Assembly (NCBI RefSeq): GCF_003665095.1
Contig: NZ_RCHV01000002.1
Coordinates: forward strand, 5,708,501 to 5,772,500
Source: Streptomyces sp. Z26
GTDB taxonomy: Bacteria; Actinomycetota; Actinomycetes; Streptomycetales; Streptomycetaceae
Direction of reading: 5' to 3'
DNA length: 64,000 nucleotides
Below, in pieces: positions 44,922-52,937 of this stretch. Numbering within the stretch: the stretch's first letter is position 1; every line of letters starts with the position of its first letter. A program made the position numbers and the translations under genes. The notes below the pieces were generated by a model. The model was not told the origin of the DNA and searched no databases. It saw only the letters and a list, made by a program, of their open reading frames with translations.

Positions 44922-46769
44922 ATGCGCCGCCGCCCCACCCGCGTACCGTCCCTGCTGACCGCCCTCGCGGTGGTCGGCGCGCTCACGGCCGCGGCCGTGC
45001 CGGGCTCCGGCCCCGACGCGGACCCGGCCGCCGCCGCGCGCGGCTCCGGGCCGCCGCCCAAGTCGCCGGTGGCCGTGGGCTCCGGCGGCGCCGTCGCCAG
45101 CGTCGACCCGGACGCCTCGGCCGCCGGGATCGAGGTGCTGCGGCGTGGCGGCAACGCCGTGGACGCCGCCGTCGCGACCGCCGCCGCGCTCGGCGTCACC
45201 GAGCCGTACTCCGCGGGCGTCGGTGGCGGCGGGTACTTCGTCCACTACGACGCCCGCACCGGCCGCGTCCACACCCTCGACGGGCGCGAGCGCGCCCCGC
45301 TCACGGCGGACGCGGACCTGTTCCTGGAGGACGGCGAGCCGATCCCCTTCGAGGACGCCGTGACCAGCGGCCTCAGCGTCGGCACCCCCGGCACCCCGGC
45401 CACGTGGGAGGAGGCGCTGGACAGATGGGGCACCACCTCGCTCCGTACGGCGCTGCGCCCCGCCGAGCGGCTGGCCCGCGACGGGTTCACGGTGGACGGG
45501 ACCTTCCGCCAGCAGACCGCGGACAACGAGGACCGCTTCCGCGACTTCCCCGCGAGCGCCGAACTCTTCCTCCCTGGCGGGAAGTTGCCGAAGGTTGGCG
45601 CCACCTTCCGCAACCCCGACCTGGCCCGCACGTACCAGCGGCTGGCCCGGGACGGCGCCGACGCGCTATACGAGGGCGAGCTGGGCCGCGACGTCGTCCG
45701 CACCGTACGGAAGCCGCCCGTCGCGCCCGGCGCCGACCGCGAGGTGCGGCCGGGCGACCTGCGCCGGGCTGACCTGCGCGACTACCGCGTACGGGACCAG
45801 AAGCCGACCCGGATCGACTACCGCGGCCTGGACGTGTACGGCATGGCGCCGTCGTCGTCCGGGGGTACGACCGTGGGGGAGGCGCTCAACATCCTGGAGC
45901 GCTACGAGCCCCGCGCGGGCACGCGCCGTACGGACACGAGGTCCCGCGACGCGCTGCACCGCTACCTGGAGGCCAGCCGGATCGCGTTCGCGGACCGGGG
46001 CCGCTGGGTCGGTGACCCCGAGCACGAGGACGTGCCCACGCGCGGCCTGCTGTCGCAGCGCTTCGCCGACGCGCGCGGCTGCCTGATCCAGGACGACAAG
46101 GCCCTCACCAGCCCGCTCGCGCCCGGCGACCCGCGGCACCCGGAGCGGTGCGGCACGTACGGGAAGGCGGCGCCGCTGACGTACGAGGGCGAGAGCACCA
46201 CGCACCTGACGACCGCCGACCGGTGGGGGAACGTCGTCTCGTACACCCTCACCATCGAGCAGACCGGCGGCAGCGGCATCACCGTGCCCGACCGGGGCTT
46301 CCTGCTCAACAACGAGCTGACGGACTTCTCGTTCGCGCCCGCCGACCCCGACGTGCCGGACCCGAACCTGCCGGGCCCGGGGAAGCGCCCCCGTTCCTCG
46401 ATGTCCCCGACGATCGTGCTGAAGGACGGCGAACCGGCCTTCGCGCTCGGCTCGCCCGGCGGCTCCACCATCATCACCACCGTGCTCCAGACGCTGCTCC
46501 ACCACGTCGACGGCGGCCTGCCGCTGCACGAGGCGATCGCCGCGCCGCGCGCCAGTCAGCGCAACGCCGCCGAGACGGAGCTGGAGCCGGGGCTGTGGGA
46601 CAGCCCCGTGCGCGCCGAACTGGAGGCGCTGGGCCACCGGTTCAAGGCCAACCCGGAGATCGGCGCGGCCACCGGCGTGCAGCGGCTGAGCGACGGCCGC
46701 TGGCTCGCGGCGGCGGAGAAGGACCGGCGCGGCGGCGGCTCCGCCCGCGTCGTCCACCCCCGGCGCTAG
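44922..46769 (+). CDS. ggt: Gamma-glutamyltransferase
   Basis: Protein of 615 aa from the ATG at 44922, with GGAGG 5 nt upstream. Signal peptide at the N-terminus. Family features: VLRRGGNAVDAAVATAAALGVTEPYSAGVGGGG, in segments; the autocleavage/nucleophile threonine T426 in GESTTHLTTADRWGN; and PRSSMSPTIVLKDG with LGSPGGSTIITTVLQTLLH. It self-cleaves into large and small subunits and hydrolyses or transfers the gamma-glutamyl group of glutathione-like peptides outside the cell. The gene is complete. Its TAG stop is part of the CTAG (46766-46769) into which the IS element has inserted. Confidence 0.96.
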   Translation: MRRRPTRVPSLLTALAVVGALTAAAVPGSGPDADPAAAARGSGPPPKSPVAVGSGGAVASVDPDASAAGIEVLRRGGNAVDAAVATAAALGVTEPYSAGVGGGGYFVHYDARTGRVHTLDGRERAPLTADADLFLEDGEPIPFEDAVTSGLSVGTPGTPATWEEALDRWGTTSLRTALRPAERLARDGFTVDGTFRQQTADNEDRFRDFPASAELFLPGGKLPKVGATFRNPDLARTYQRLARDGADALYEGELGRDVVRTVRKPPVAPGADREVRPGDLRRADLRDYRVRDQKPTRIDYRGLDVYGMAPSSSGGTTVGEALNILERYEPRAGTRRTDTRSRDALHRYLEASRIAFADRGRWVGDPEHEDVPTRGLLSQRFADARGCLIQDDKALTSPLAPGDPRHPERCGTYGKAAPLTYEGESTTHLTTADRWGNVVSYTLTIEQTGGSGITVPDRGFLLNNELTDFSFAPADPDVPDPNLPGPGKRPRSSMSPTIVLKDGEPAFALGSPGGSTIITTVLQTLLHHVDGGLPLHEAIAAPRASQRNAAETELEPGLWDSPVRAELEALGHRFKANPEIGAATGVQRLSDGRWLAAAEKDRRGGGSARVVHPRR

Positions 46770-47646
46770 GCGGTGTCTTCAAATGATCACCCGTGATGGA
46801 TCATGGTGTCGTGATACGTCGTCATGAACTGTCGGATGCCGAGTGGGAGTTCGTCCGGCCGTTGCTGCCCGAGTCGTTGCGGGGCGGAAGCGGTTGGACG
46901 ATCGCAGGGGGCTGAACGGGATCGTGTGGAAGTTCCGGACGGGGACTGCCTGGCGGGACGTGCCTGAGCGTTACGGGCCTTGGGTCACACTCCATACGCG
47001 TTTTCGCAGGTGGGCGGCGGACGGGACGTTCGACCGGATGCTGCGGGCCGCGCAGGTCAAGGCGGACGCGGCGGGCGACATCGAGTGGCTGGTGTCGGTC
47101 GATTCCACGGTCGTCCGGGCCCACCAGCATGCGGCGGGGGCTCGGAAAGGGGGCTCCGCGACCCGGCCCTCGGTCGGTCCAGAGGCGGCCTGACCAGCAA
47201 GATCCACCTGGCCTGCGATGGCAGGGGCCGTCCGCTCGGCTTCGTTGTCACGGGCGGCAACACCAACGACTGCACCCGGTTCACCGCCGTGATGGAAGGG
47301 ATCCGCGTGCCCCGACTCGGACCGGGACGACCCCGCGTCCGGCCCGATCACGTCCTGGGCGACAAGGGCTACAGCTCGAAGGCGATCCGCGCCTGGCTCC
47401 GCCGCCGCGGCATACCCCACACGATCCCGGAACGGGCCGACCAGATAGTCAACCGGGCCCGGCGAGGCCGCCCGCCGGGCTTCGACCGTGAGGCGTACAA
47501 GCACCGCAACGTCGTGGAACGATGCTTCAACCGCCTCAAGCAGTGGCGCGGCATCGCCACCCGCTACGACAAATCCGCCCAGTTCTATGAAGCAGCCGTC
47601 ACCCTCGCATCGCTCCTGATGTGGGCGTGACATTTGACGACAGAAC
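46770..47646 (+). mobile_element. IS5-family insertion sequence, copy 1 (877 bp)
   Basis: Bounded by CTAG on both sides (46766-46769 and 47647-47650). Ends are imperfect inverted repeats: left GCGGTGTCTTCAAATGATCAC, right end inverted GTTCTGTCGTCAAATGTCAC. They share TGTC and TCAAATG. It encodes a DDE transposase in three overlapping frames. It differs from copy 2 at 62516-63392 by only four substitutions that I can find (at 46984, 47148 and two near 47445-47450). CTAG/YTAR targets and this transposase type indicate the IS5 family (IS427-like group). Confidence 0.93.
46811..47630 (+). pseudogene. IS5-family transposase, copy 1, in three frames
   Basis: Frame one from GTG 46811 gives IRRHELSDAEWEFVRPLLPE and stops at 46915. 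Frame two carries RKRLDDRRGLNGIVWKFRTG and RFRRWAADGTFDRML to the first catalytic Asp in VSVDSTVVRAHQHAAG. Frame three gives LGRSRGGLTSKIHLA, the second Asp in VLGDKGYSSKAIRA, and the C-terminal Glu region KHRNVVERCFNRLKQWRGIATRYDK. A continuous protein needs two successive -1 shifts, near 46879-46885 (GGGGC) and at GGAAAGGGGG near 47146-47155. The second is the usual site of programmed shifting in this family; the first looks like loss of one G. Confidence 0.85.
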
Positions 47647-47700
47647 CTAGTGGCTTGGCTGACCGCCACTACCCCGTCCCTCGGTTGCCTGACAGGCAGC

Positions 47701-48432
47701 TCACCAGGGAACTGGGCCGTGCTCGTCGAAGAAGCCGCCGGTTGGCCCGTCATCGGGCAGCGTGGCCAGTCGGACGACCACGGCCGCGCCGTCGGCGGCG
47801 GTGCGGGTGAGGCCGGGGAACGCGGTGGTGAAATCGGTCGCACACGGCCCCGGGTCGGCGGCGTTGACCAGCATGTTACGGCCGCGCAGTTCCTTGGCGT
47901 ACTGCACGGTCAGCGAGTTGAGTGCGGTCTTGGAGGGGACGTACGCGGCCAACGGGGGCCGGGTCGTGAAGTAGTCCTCGGGATCGGTCATCCGGGCGAT
48001 CGAGCCCAGTCCACTGCTGACATTGACGATCCGGGCGGAGGGGGAACGGGCGAGCAGCGGCAGCATCGTGGTGGTCACGCTGATCACGCCGAACACGTTG
48101 GTCTCGAACACCTCCCGTACAGCGGCCAGTTCGACACTGCCGGGGCTCTGGGCGGCGAGGTCGCCAGAGATGCCCGCGTTGTTGACCAGGATGTCCAGCC
48201 GACCGAAGCGCTCCTCGATCCAGTGGGCGGCGGATAGGACGCTGGCGCGGTCGGTGACGTCCAGGGTGACCGGGTACACCCCCGAGCCCAGGTCGGCTGC
48301 GGCCGCCGCACCACGGTCCGGGTCGCGCGAGGCCAGCAGGACGTTCATGCCGAGCGAGGCGAGCCGGGCTGCGACCTCGCGCCCGATGCCCTTGTTGGCA
48401 CCGGTGACCAGGGCAGTCGTGGTTTCTGTCAT
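47701..48432 (-). CDS. SDR-family NAD(P)-dependent oxidoreductase
   Basis: Protein of 243 aa. Classical SDR: TGANKGIGREVAARL (TGxxxGIG cofactor motif) near 9, NNAGISG near 86, IVNVSSGLGS near 138 (catalytic Ser), and YVPSKTAL (YxxxK) near 164. It lacks the long C-terminal extension of some SDRs and ends in DDGPTGGFFDEHGPVPW, as in carbonyl/enone reductases of this branch. Divergent from a LysR gene across 70 bp, so it is the likely target of that regulator. First gene inside the left IS copy. Confidence 0.93.
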   Translation of the reverse strand: MTETTTALVTGANKGIGREVAARLASLGMNVLLASRDPDRGAAAAADLGSGVYPVTLDVTDRASVLSAAHWIEERFGRLDILVNNAGISGDLAAQSPGSVELAAVREVFETNVFGVISVTTTMLPLLARSPSARIVNVSSGLGSIARMTDPEDYFTTRPPLAAYVPSKTALNSLTVQYAKELRGRNMLVNAADPGPCATDFTTAFPGLTRTAADGAAVVVRLATLPDDGPTGGFFDEHGPVPW

Positions 48433-48502
48433 GCGTTGAGCCAACCACGGGGGCGGCCGGGAGTTCCAACACCGACCAGGTACGCAGCGATACCGTACGG
48501 GT

Positions 48503-49360
48503 ATGGAAAGACTTGAGGTCCGCGAACTCGTCTACTTCACCGCCGTAGCCGAGGAACTGCACTTCGGTCGCGCGGCTGCCCGGCTGGGGATGGCCCAACC
48601 GCCGCTCTCCCGCGCCATTCAGCAGCTCGAACGACGGCTGGGCGTCACCCTGTTGGAACGGGGCAATCGCCGGGTCGCACTGACCGAGGCAGGGGCCGTC
48701 CTGCTCCGCGAGGGCCGTACGGTGCTCGACGCCTCGGCGGCCGCGGCGCGTCGCACCCAGCGAGCCGGCCGCGCCGACCCGCGACTGGTCCTGGTCATCA
48801 AACCGGGCGGCGACGGTGGCCTGCTGCCCGCGGTCCTCGACACCTATCAGGCTGAGCCGGGTGCGCTGCCGGTCGAGCTGGTGTGCAGCTTCGGCGAGCG
48901 TGAGGTCCTCCTGCGGGAGGGGCGTGCCGACGCCGCCCTGCTGCACCGCCCCCACCACGACCTCACCGGCCTGGACACCCAGGACCTCCTGACCGAGACT
49001 CAGCTTCTCGTGATACCGAGTTCGCATCGCCTCGCGGACCGTTCCCGGGTCTGCCTGAACGACCTCGACGAGGAGCCCCTGCCGCGCTGGCCGGGCGTAC
49101 CTGAAGGTGGCTCACGCGGACCCGAGGTTCACGACCTTGGGCAGCTTCTCCACCTCATCGCCTTGCGCCGCATGGTCGCCGTCCTCCCCTCCTCCATCCG
49201 CGATCAGCTCCGCGACGACCTGGTCGCCGTCCCCGTCGACGATGCCGAGCCCACCACGCTCGTCCTCGCCTGGCCCGAGCACGCCACCTCCCCGGCCCTG
49301 GCCGCCTTCGTTCGCGCGGCCACCGCCGTGGCGGTCAAGGCGACGGACCACGGCGGATAG
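48503..49360 (+). CDS. LysR-family regulator
   Basis: Protein of 285 aa. N-terminal HTH: LEVRELVYFTAVAEELHFGRAAARLGMAQPPLSRAIQQLERRLGVTLLER, in segments, followed by a type 2 periplasmic-binding fold effector domain (LLPAVLDTYQAEPGALPVELV, GRADAALLHRPHHDL, ALRRMVAVLPSSI). Divergent from the SDR gene. TACCGT ends 6 nt before the ATG, suggesting a leaderless transcript. Confidence 0.94.
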   Translation: MERLEVRELVYFTAVAEELHFGRAAARLGMAQPPLSRAIQQLERRLGVTLLERGNRRVALTEAGAVLLREGRTVLDASAAAARRTQRAGRADPRLVLVIKPGGDGGLLPAVLDTYQAEPGALPVELVCSFGEREVLLREGRADAALLHRPHHDLTGLDTQDLLTETQLLVIPSSHRLADRSRVCLNDLDEEPLPRWPGVPEGGSRGPEVHDLGQLLHLIALRRMVAVLPSSIRDQLRDDLVAVPVDDAEPTTLVLAWPEHATSPALAAFVRAATAVAVKATDHGG

Positions 49361-49475
49361 AACGAGGAGGCACGCGGGGTGGAAGAGGCCCTCGCCCATG
49401 CTCGCGGGCCTGCGAACACCAGCGACGGGTACGTGGACGAAACGCGCGCTGCCCGCCCTCGCTCGGCAGACGCCG

Positions 49476-49565
49476 AAGCGGAAGCAGTGCACCGAGGAGA
49501 ACCGCTGTCGTCCGCAGCGTTCCAGAAGACGAGCCGGTGCTCTCCGCGTAGGCGGAGGTGAACCA
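49476..49565 (+). CRISPR. Fossil CRISPR unit (two decayed repeats, one spacer)
   Basis: 49537-49565 matches the island's CRISPR repeat at 27 of 29 positions (GTGCTCTCCGCGTAGG then CGGAGGTGAACCA). Exactly 61 nt upstream, 49476-49504 retains only the 3' part (GAGGAGAACCG). The 32 nt between them is the expected spacer length. No leader is visible. The right repeat abuts the truncated IS5 transposase remnant, so the rest of the array was probably lost by IS-linked rearrangement. Confidence 0.7.
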
Positions 49566-49573
49566 ACGCTCGT

Positions 49574-49950
49574 GCCTCGCAGCAACGACGTCACCCAGCT
49601 GATGCCGCTGCTGGGCATGATCCCGCCGGTTCGCGGACGGATCGGTCATCTAGGGGGCAAACCTGACTCACTGTTCGCCGCGTGGCTACGCCCACGACAT
49701 CTGCCGCGATCAGCTTCGAGATCGTGGCGTCGTACCGGCCATCACGCGCCGAAACACCCGGCAAGGTAAAAGACTTGGCGTCTACGGACGGGTCGTGGAG
49801 CGGGCCCTCGCCTGGCTGCACGGCATCAGTCGACTCCGCGTCCGCCGGAAACGTCGAGTCGACATCCACGAATCCTTCCTCAAGCTGGCTCGCTGCCTCA
49901 TGCAGCCTGTTCGGCGAGATCCAATTCGGCGGCGTGGAGGAAGGCGGTGA
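49574..49950 (+). pseudogene. IS5-family transposase remnant
   Basis: Frame one begins NDVTQLMPLLGMIPPVRGR and reaches KPDSLFA. Frame two continues RGYAHDICRDQLRDRGVVPAI, then YGRVVERALAWLHGISRLRVR and ends at the TGA at 49948. The 2-bp loss at the junction removes the expected Asp of the D-R-G-Y motif. N-terminal half missing. It belongs to a different IS5 subgroup from the flanking IS copies (ERALAWLHG against ERCFNRLKQ). Confidence 0.8.
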
Positions 49951-50266
49951 CCTTGCCCGGCATGTCGAGGGTGACAGGCAGCTCCGGGGCGCGGGCATTC
50001 TCCTCGATGGTGGTGTGGTCGGGCAGGAAGTCGGCGAGCACCGTGCGGAGCGCGCGCCGCGGCTGACGCCGTGGTCGCGTGTGAGGATGACGATTGGAGC
50101 GGCCTTCCAGGTACGCGGTGAGTACAGCATCGGTCTTCGCGACCGTCGCGGTGGGGCGTCGTCCGTCCTTGCTGTTCTTGGCCTCGGCGGCACGCAGTCC
50201 GTCGTAGTTCAGTCCGTGTTGTGGATGCGCGGCGCGAGGCGGTCCTGGTGGAGGGCGTCGAGCACG
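49951..50266 (-). other. Possible decayed gene, unidentified
   Basis: On the minus strand one frame reads LNYDGLRAAEAKNSKDGRR, then TATVAKTDAVLTAYLEGRS, and near the end LPVTLDMPGKVTAFLHAAEL. It has no plausible start and is interrupted, with a stop codon at the upstream side. The text looks like coding sequence of a lost enzyme but I do not recognise the family. Confidence 0.35.
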
Positions 50267-50641
50267 TCAAGGACGGGTCGAGCGTAGGCAGAAGGGGTGC
50301 CCGGCTGGGCTGGCGTAGACGCGGCTACCGGTGTGGGTTTCCGGGGGGATCCCGTCGGTGGGCCGCAGTCGGGTGGCGCCAGCGTCGGTGGCAGTGCGAT
50401 CGGCGGTTGCGAGTTCGTCGACGCCGAAGTCGAGATGCACCTGCTGGGGGGTGCCCTCCGGCCAGTTTGGTGGGATGTGTCCGGGAGCAGACTGGACGAC
50501 GATGACTGGGAGGCCGGGGGCCTGAATGAAGTGGTGGGTCGGCGTGGGGGTGAGGGAGCCGCCGAGTAGCCGGTGCCAGAAGGAGCTTTCTTTCTCGATG
50601 TCGGCGGCGTCGATGATCACGGAGGTCAGGGTGATGGGCAT
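50267..50641 (-). CDS. VOC-superfamily (glyoxalase-like) protein
   Basis: Protein of 124 aa from the ATG read at 50641. Single VOC module: ITLTSVIIDAADIEKESSFWHRLLGG at the start, IVVQSAPG, then VHLDFGVDELATADRTATDAGATRL and VYASPAGHPFCLR at the end. VOC proteins cover glyoxalases, dioxygenases and resistance-binding proteins; metal ligands are plausible (H in VHLD) but the function cannot be set. It follows the SDR gene on the same strand with a 32-bp gap and is probably co-transcribed. Confidence 0.88.
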   Translation of the reverse strand: MPITLTSVIIDAADIEKESSFWHRLLGGSLTPTPTHHFIQAPGLPVIVVQSAPGHIPPNWPEGTPQQVHLDFGVDELATADRTATDAGATRLRPTDGIPPETHTGSRVYASPAGHPFCLRSTRP

Positions 50642-50673
50642 GAGGGTGTCCTGTTCGTGCTGTCTGTGGTTGT

Positions 50674-51447
50674 TCAGACGGTCGGGATGATGCCGCCGTC
50701 GACGCGGAACTGTGCTCCGGTGAGCCATTTCGCGCGGCTGGAGGCGAGGAAGGCGATCATTTCGGCGACGTCTTCGGGGTCACCGGGGCGTCCCATGGGG
50801 ACCTTCAGGTGGTTCACGATCTGCTGCGTGACTTCCTCAGTGGCCACGCCCTGCGCCTCGGCCAAGTGCCGGAGGTGCGCGGTGGCGCCGTCGGTGACGA
50901 CGAAGCCGGGCAAGACGCAGACCACTCGCACCCCGTGCTCGCCAACCTCGGTGGCCAGTTCGCGGCTGTAGGTGTTGAGCGCGGCCTTGGCGGCGGCGTA
51001 GGAGCCCTCGGTGCGCTGAGGCAGTTGACTGGCGATCGAGGAGATGTGCACGACGACGCCGGAGCCCCGCTCGACCATTCCTGGCACCAGAGCGCGGTCC
51101 AGGCGCACGGCGCTGAGGAGGTTCATCTCCAGGTCCGCTTGCCATGACTCGTCCGACCGGCTCAGGGTCGGCGTCGGGGCGCTCGCGGCGCCCGCGTTGT
51201 TGACGAGCACGTCCACGCCGCCTACGTGGTCGATGACCCGGCGGCCGAGGTCGGCCACGCCCTGCTGCGTGGAGAGGTCCGCTGTCAGGAAGGTGGCACC
51301 GCTGCCCTCCTCGGGCTGGCTGCGGGACGCCGTCAGCACGGTCGCGCCTGCGGCGACGAAGCGGCACACGGTCGCTGCGCCCAGGCCCCGGCTGCCGCCG
51401 GTGACCAGCACCCGCAGTCCGGACAGGCTCTCGTCGGTGTTCGGCAT
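50674..51447 (-). CDS. SDR-family oxidoreductase
   Basis: Protein of 257 aa. VTGGSRGLGAATVCRF (cofactor), DVLVNNAGAAS, VVHISSIASQLPQ (catalytic Ser), SYAAAKAAL (YxxxK) and the C-terminal FRVDGGIIPTV typical of classical SDRs. Divergent from a TetR gene; the two genes share an identical 24-bp translation-initiation segment in mirror image. The VOC gene is downstream. Confidence 0.94.
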   Translation of the reverse strand: MPNTDESLSGLRVLVTGGSRGLGAATVCRFVAAGATVLTASRSQPEEGSGATFLTADLSTQQGVADLGRRVIDHVGGVDVLVNNAGAASAPTPTLSRSDESWQADLEMNLLSAVRLDRALVPGMVERGSGVVVHISSIASQLPQRTEGSYAAAKAALNTYSRELATEVGEHGVRVVCVLPGFVVTDGATAHLRHLAEAQGVATEEVTQQIVNHLKVPMGRPGDPEDVAEMIAFLASSRAKWLTGAQFRVDGGIIPTV

Positions 51448-51537
51448 GGGGAGTCTCCTCCGTAAGATGAACCTGACTCCGGAAACGATACACGTAAACG
51501 GAGTTCAACTCACCTTACGGAGGAGACTCCCCATGCC
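51443..51537. promoter_or_regulatory. Mirror-image divergent promoter/operator of SDR and TetR genes
   Basis: Perfect 24-bp inverted repeat: 51443-51466 and 51514-51537. Each arm contains the RBS GGAGGAG and the ATG of one gene. Inside lie TGACTCCG (left) and CGGAGTTCA (right), a near-palindromic TetR-type site around an AT-rich core (GAAACGATACACGTAAAC). Both transcripts therefore start with the same leader, and a TetR dimer bound at the centre would block both. Confidence 0.85.
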
Positions 51538-52111
51538 GCCCTCACGCCCCATGCGCGCCGACGCACGACGCAATCGCGAGGCACTGCTGTCCGCAGCCCG
51601 CCAAGCCTTCCTCGACGCCGACACCGACGCACACGTCGAGGACATCGCCCGCAACGCCGGCGTCGCCATCGGAACGCTCTACCGCCACTTCGAAACCCGC
51701 GAAGCGCTAATCGAAGAGGTCTACCGCAAAGAGGTCGACGACCTATGCGCTGCACCCGGTGACCTTCTGAAAGAACACACACCCGAGGAGGCCCTGCGAC
51801 GCTTCCTCCTGCTCCTCGTGGACCACGCGGCGGTGGGCAAGGGAATGTCCAGCGTGCTCGAAAGCATCATGGCGACGGACTCACCGGTCTTCGACGACGC
51901 ACGCACCCGTATGGCACGCGCCCTCTCCCTGCTACTCGATGCCGGCAGCACGGCTGGCACCATCCGCGACGACGTCACAGGCTCCACGCTGCTGCGCGCG
52001 CTGGGCGGCATCTGCGGAATGCGTGCCACCGACGGCTGGCTGGTCGAGGCCCGACAGATCACTACCCTCCTCTTCGACGGCCTGCGAAACCGCACCCCAC
52101 AGTCACCCTGA
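51533..52111 (+). CDS. TetR-family regulator
   Basis: Protein of 192 aa. HTH region: RREALLSAARQAFLDAD in outline, then VEDIARNAGVAIGTLYRHFETREALIEEVYRKEV. The ligand domain carries LLLLVDHAAVGKGMSSVLESIM, as in many actinobacterial TetR/SbtR-like regulators. Divergent from the SDR-VOC genes, which it very likely represses together with itself through the mirrored operator region. Confidence 0.94.
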   Translation: MPPSRPMRADARRNREALLSAARQAFLDADTDAHVEDIARNAGVAIGTLYRHFETREALIEEVYRKEVDDLCAAPGDLLKEHTPEEALRRFLLLLVDHAAVGKGMSSVLESIMATDSPVFDDARTRMARALSLLLDAGSTAGTIRDDVTGSTLLRALGGICGMRATDGWLVEARQITTLLFDGLRNRTPQSP

Positions 52112-52191
52112 GCCAAAGGTCCGCACGCCGTAGACCGTCGACCAGACCACGCCCGTCACTACTGCGGACGAGCAGGGTGCGGTGCCTTAAG

Positions 52192-52464
52192 CGCGGACAG
52201 GCGGGCGACGTCCTCGTCCCGGATACGGCTGCTCCAGGCCCCGCTCCTTACCCCACAACCGCGGATCGACCGGACAACAGGGGCCACACACAAGCTCGTT
52301 CGCCGACATGCACGCCAGCGCCCCCCACTGACAACAGACCCCGACCAGCCACAGCTCGCCGAAACCAGGCCTACACTCCGCCCATGCCTCACCCCCACGA
52401 CAGCACCAGACTCCACAACTGCAAAGAGAACGCAAAGCCCCTATAACGGGCCAGGTCAGAAAGG
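52192..52464 (+). promoter_or_regulatory. CRISPR leader, copy 1
   Basis: About 273 bp ending exactly at the first repeat of array 1. It is almost identical to 61697-61981, which ends at the first repeat of array 3. The last ~60 bp are AT-richer (AACTGCAAAGAGAACGCAAA, then CCCCTATAACGGGCC and GGTCAGAAAGG). Being duplicated only in front of perfect repeats, it behaves like a leader holding the promoter and spacer-acquisition signals. Its left part probably derives from other sequence, since it adjoins an ISAs1 remnant in copy 2. The stretch 52112-52191 shows no gene. Confidence 0.8.
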
Positions 52465-52798
52465 GTGCTCTCCGCGCAGGCGGAGGTGAACCGCTGATCG
52501 TCCCGACGTCCGCTTCACGGCTCGTGTGCTCTCCGCGCAGGCGGAGGTGAACCGTCGCCCCGCTCCGCCCGCCGATCGAAGGACCAGTGCTCTCCGCGCA
52601 GGCGGGGGTGAACCGGAGCAAACCATGGACGTACGGCAGCTCACCCTGTGCTCTCCGCGCAGGCGGAGGTGAACCGATGCCCGCTTCGCCGAGGGATTCG
52701 CACAGGCCGTGCTCTCCGCGCAGGCGGAGGTGAACCGTGATCTTGCGAGGTTCGCGGGGCGGTTCGTCCGTGCTCTCCGCGCAGGCGGAGGTGAACCG
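52465..52798 (+). CRISPR. CRISPR array 1 (6 repeats, type I-E-like)
   Basis: Repeats of 29 nt start at 52465, 52526, 52587, 52648, 52709 and 52770, a strict 61-nt period giving 32-nt spacers. The repeat runs GTGCTCTCCGCGCAGG then CGGAGGTGAACCG, with a CTCCGC/GCGGAG stem, like other actinobacterial I-E repeats. Only the third deviates (A to G, GCGGGGGTGAACCG). A sixth 32-nt spacer (52799-52830) is followed by a badly decayed terminal repeat (GTGC... GCGGAGGT). The leader lies at the left. No cas genes nearby. Confidence 0.95.
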
Positions 52799-52937
52799 AT
52801 CTCGAAGTCGTCGTCGTAGAGCACCGCGCCGTGCGAGTGCCGGGCCGGGCTCGCGGAGGTATGCATCTCCTGGTGAGTGGCGCAGTTCGCCGGTCCGCGG
52901 CCAGTAGGCTGTTCGTCATAGGACCGGGGAGGTCAGC

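Noticed and set aside
41428..44958. A 1176-aa plus-strand open frame over the SGNH hydrolase gene
   Set aside because: Antisense shadow ending inside unrelated genes; composition is typical of non-coding frames.
52456..52866. Minus-strand open frames across the CRISPR arrays with repeated text RFTSACAEST, HLRLRGEH and GSPPPARRA
   Set aside because: These are the three translations of the 29-nt repeat in a 61-nt period. They are CRISPR artefacts, not proteins; the same holds at 59000-59400 and 62072-62528.
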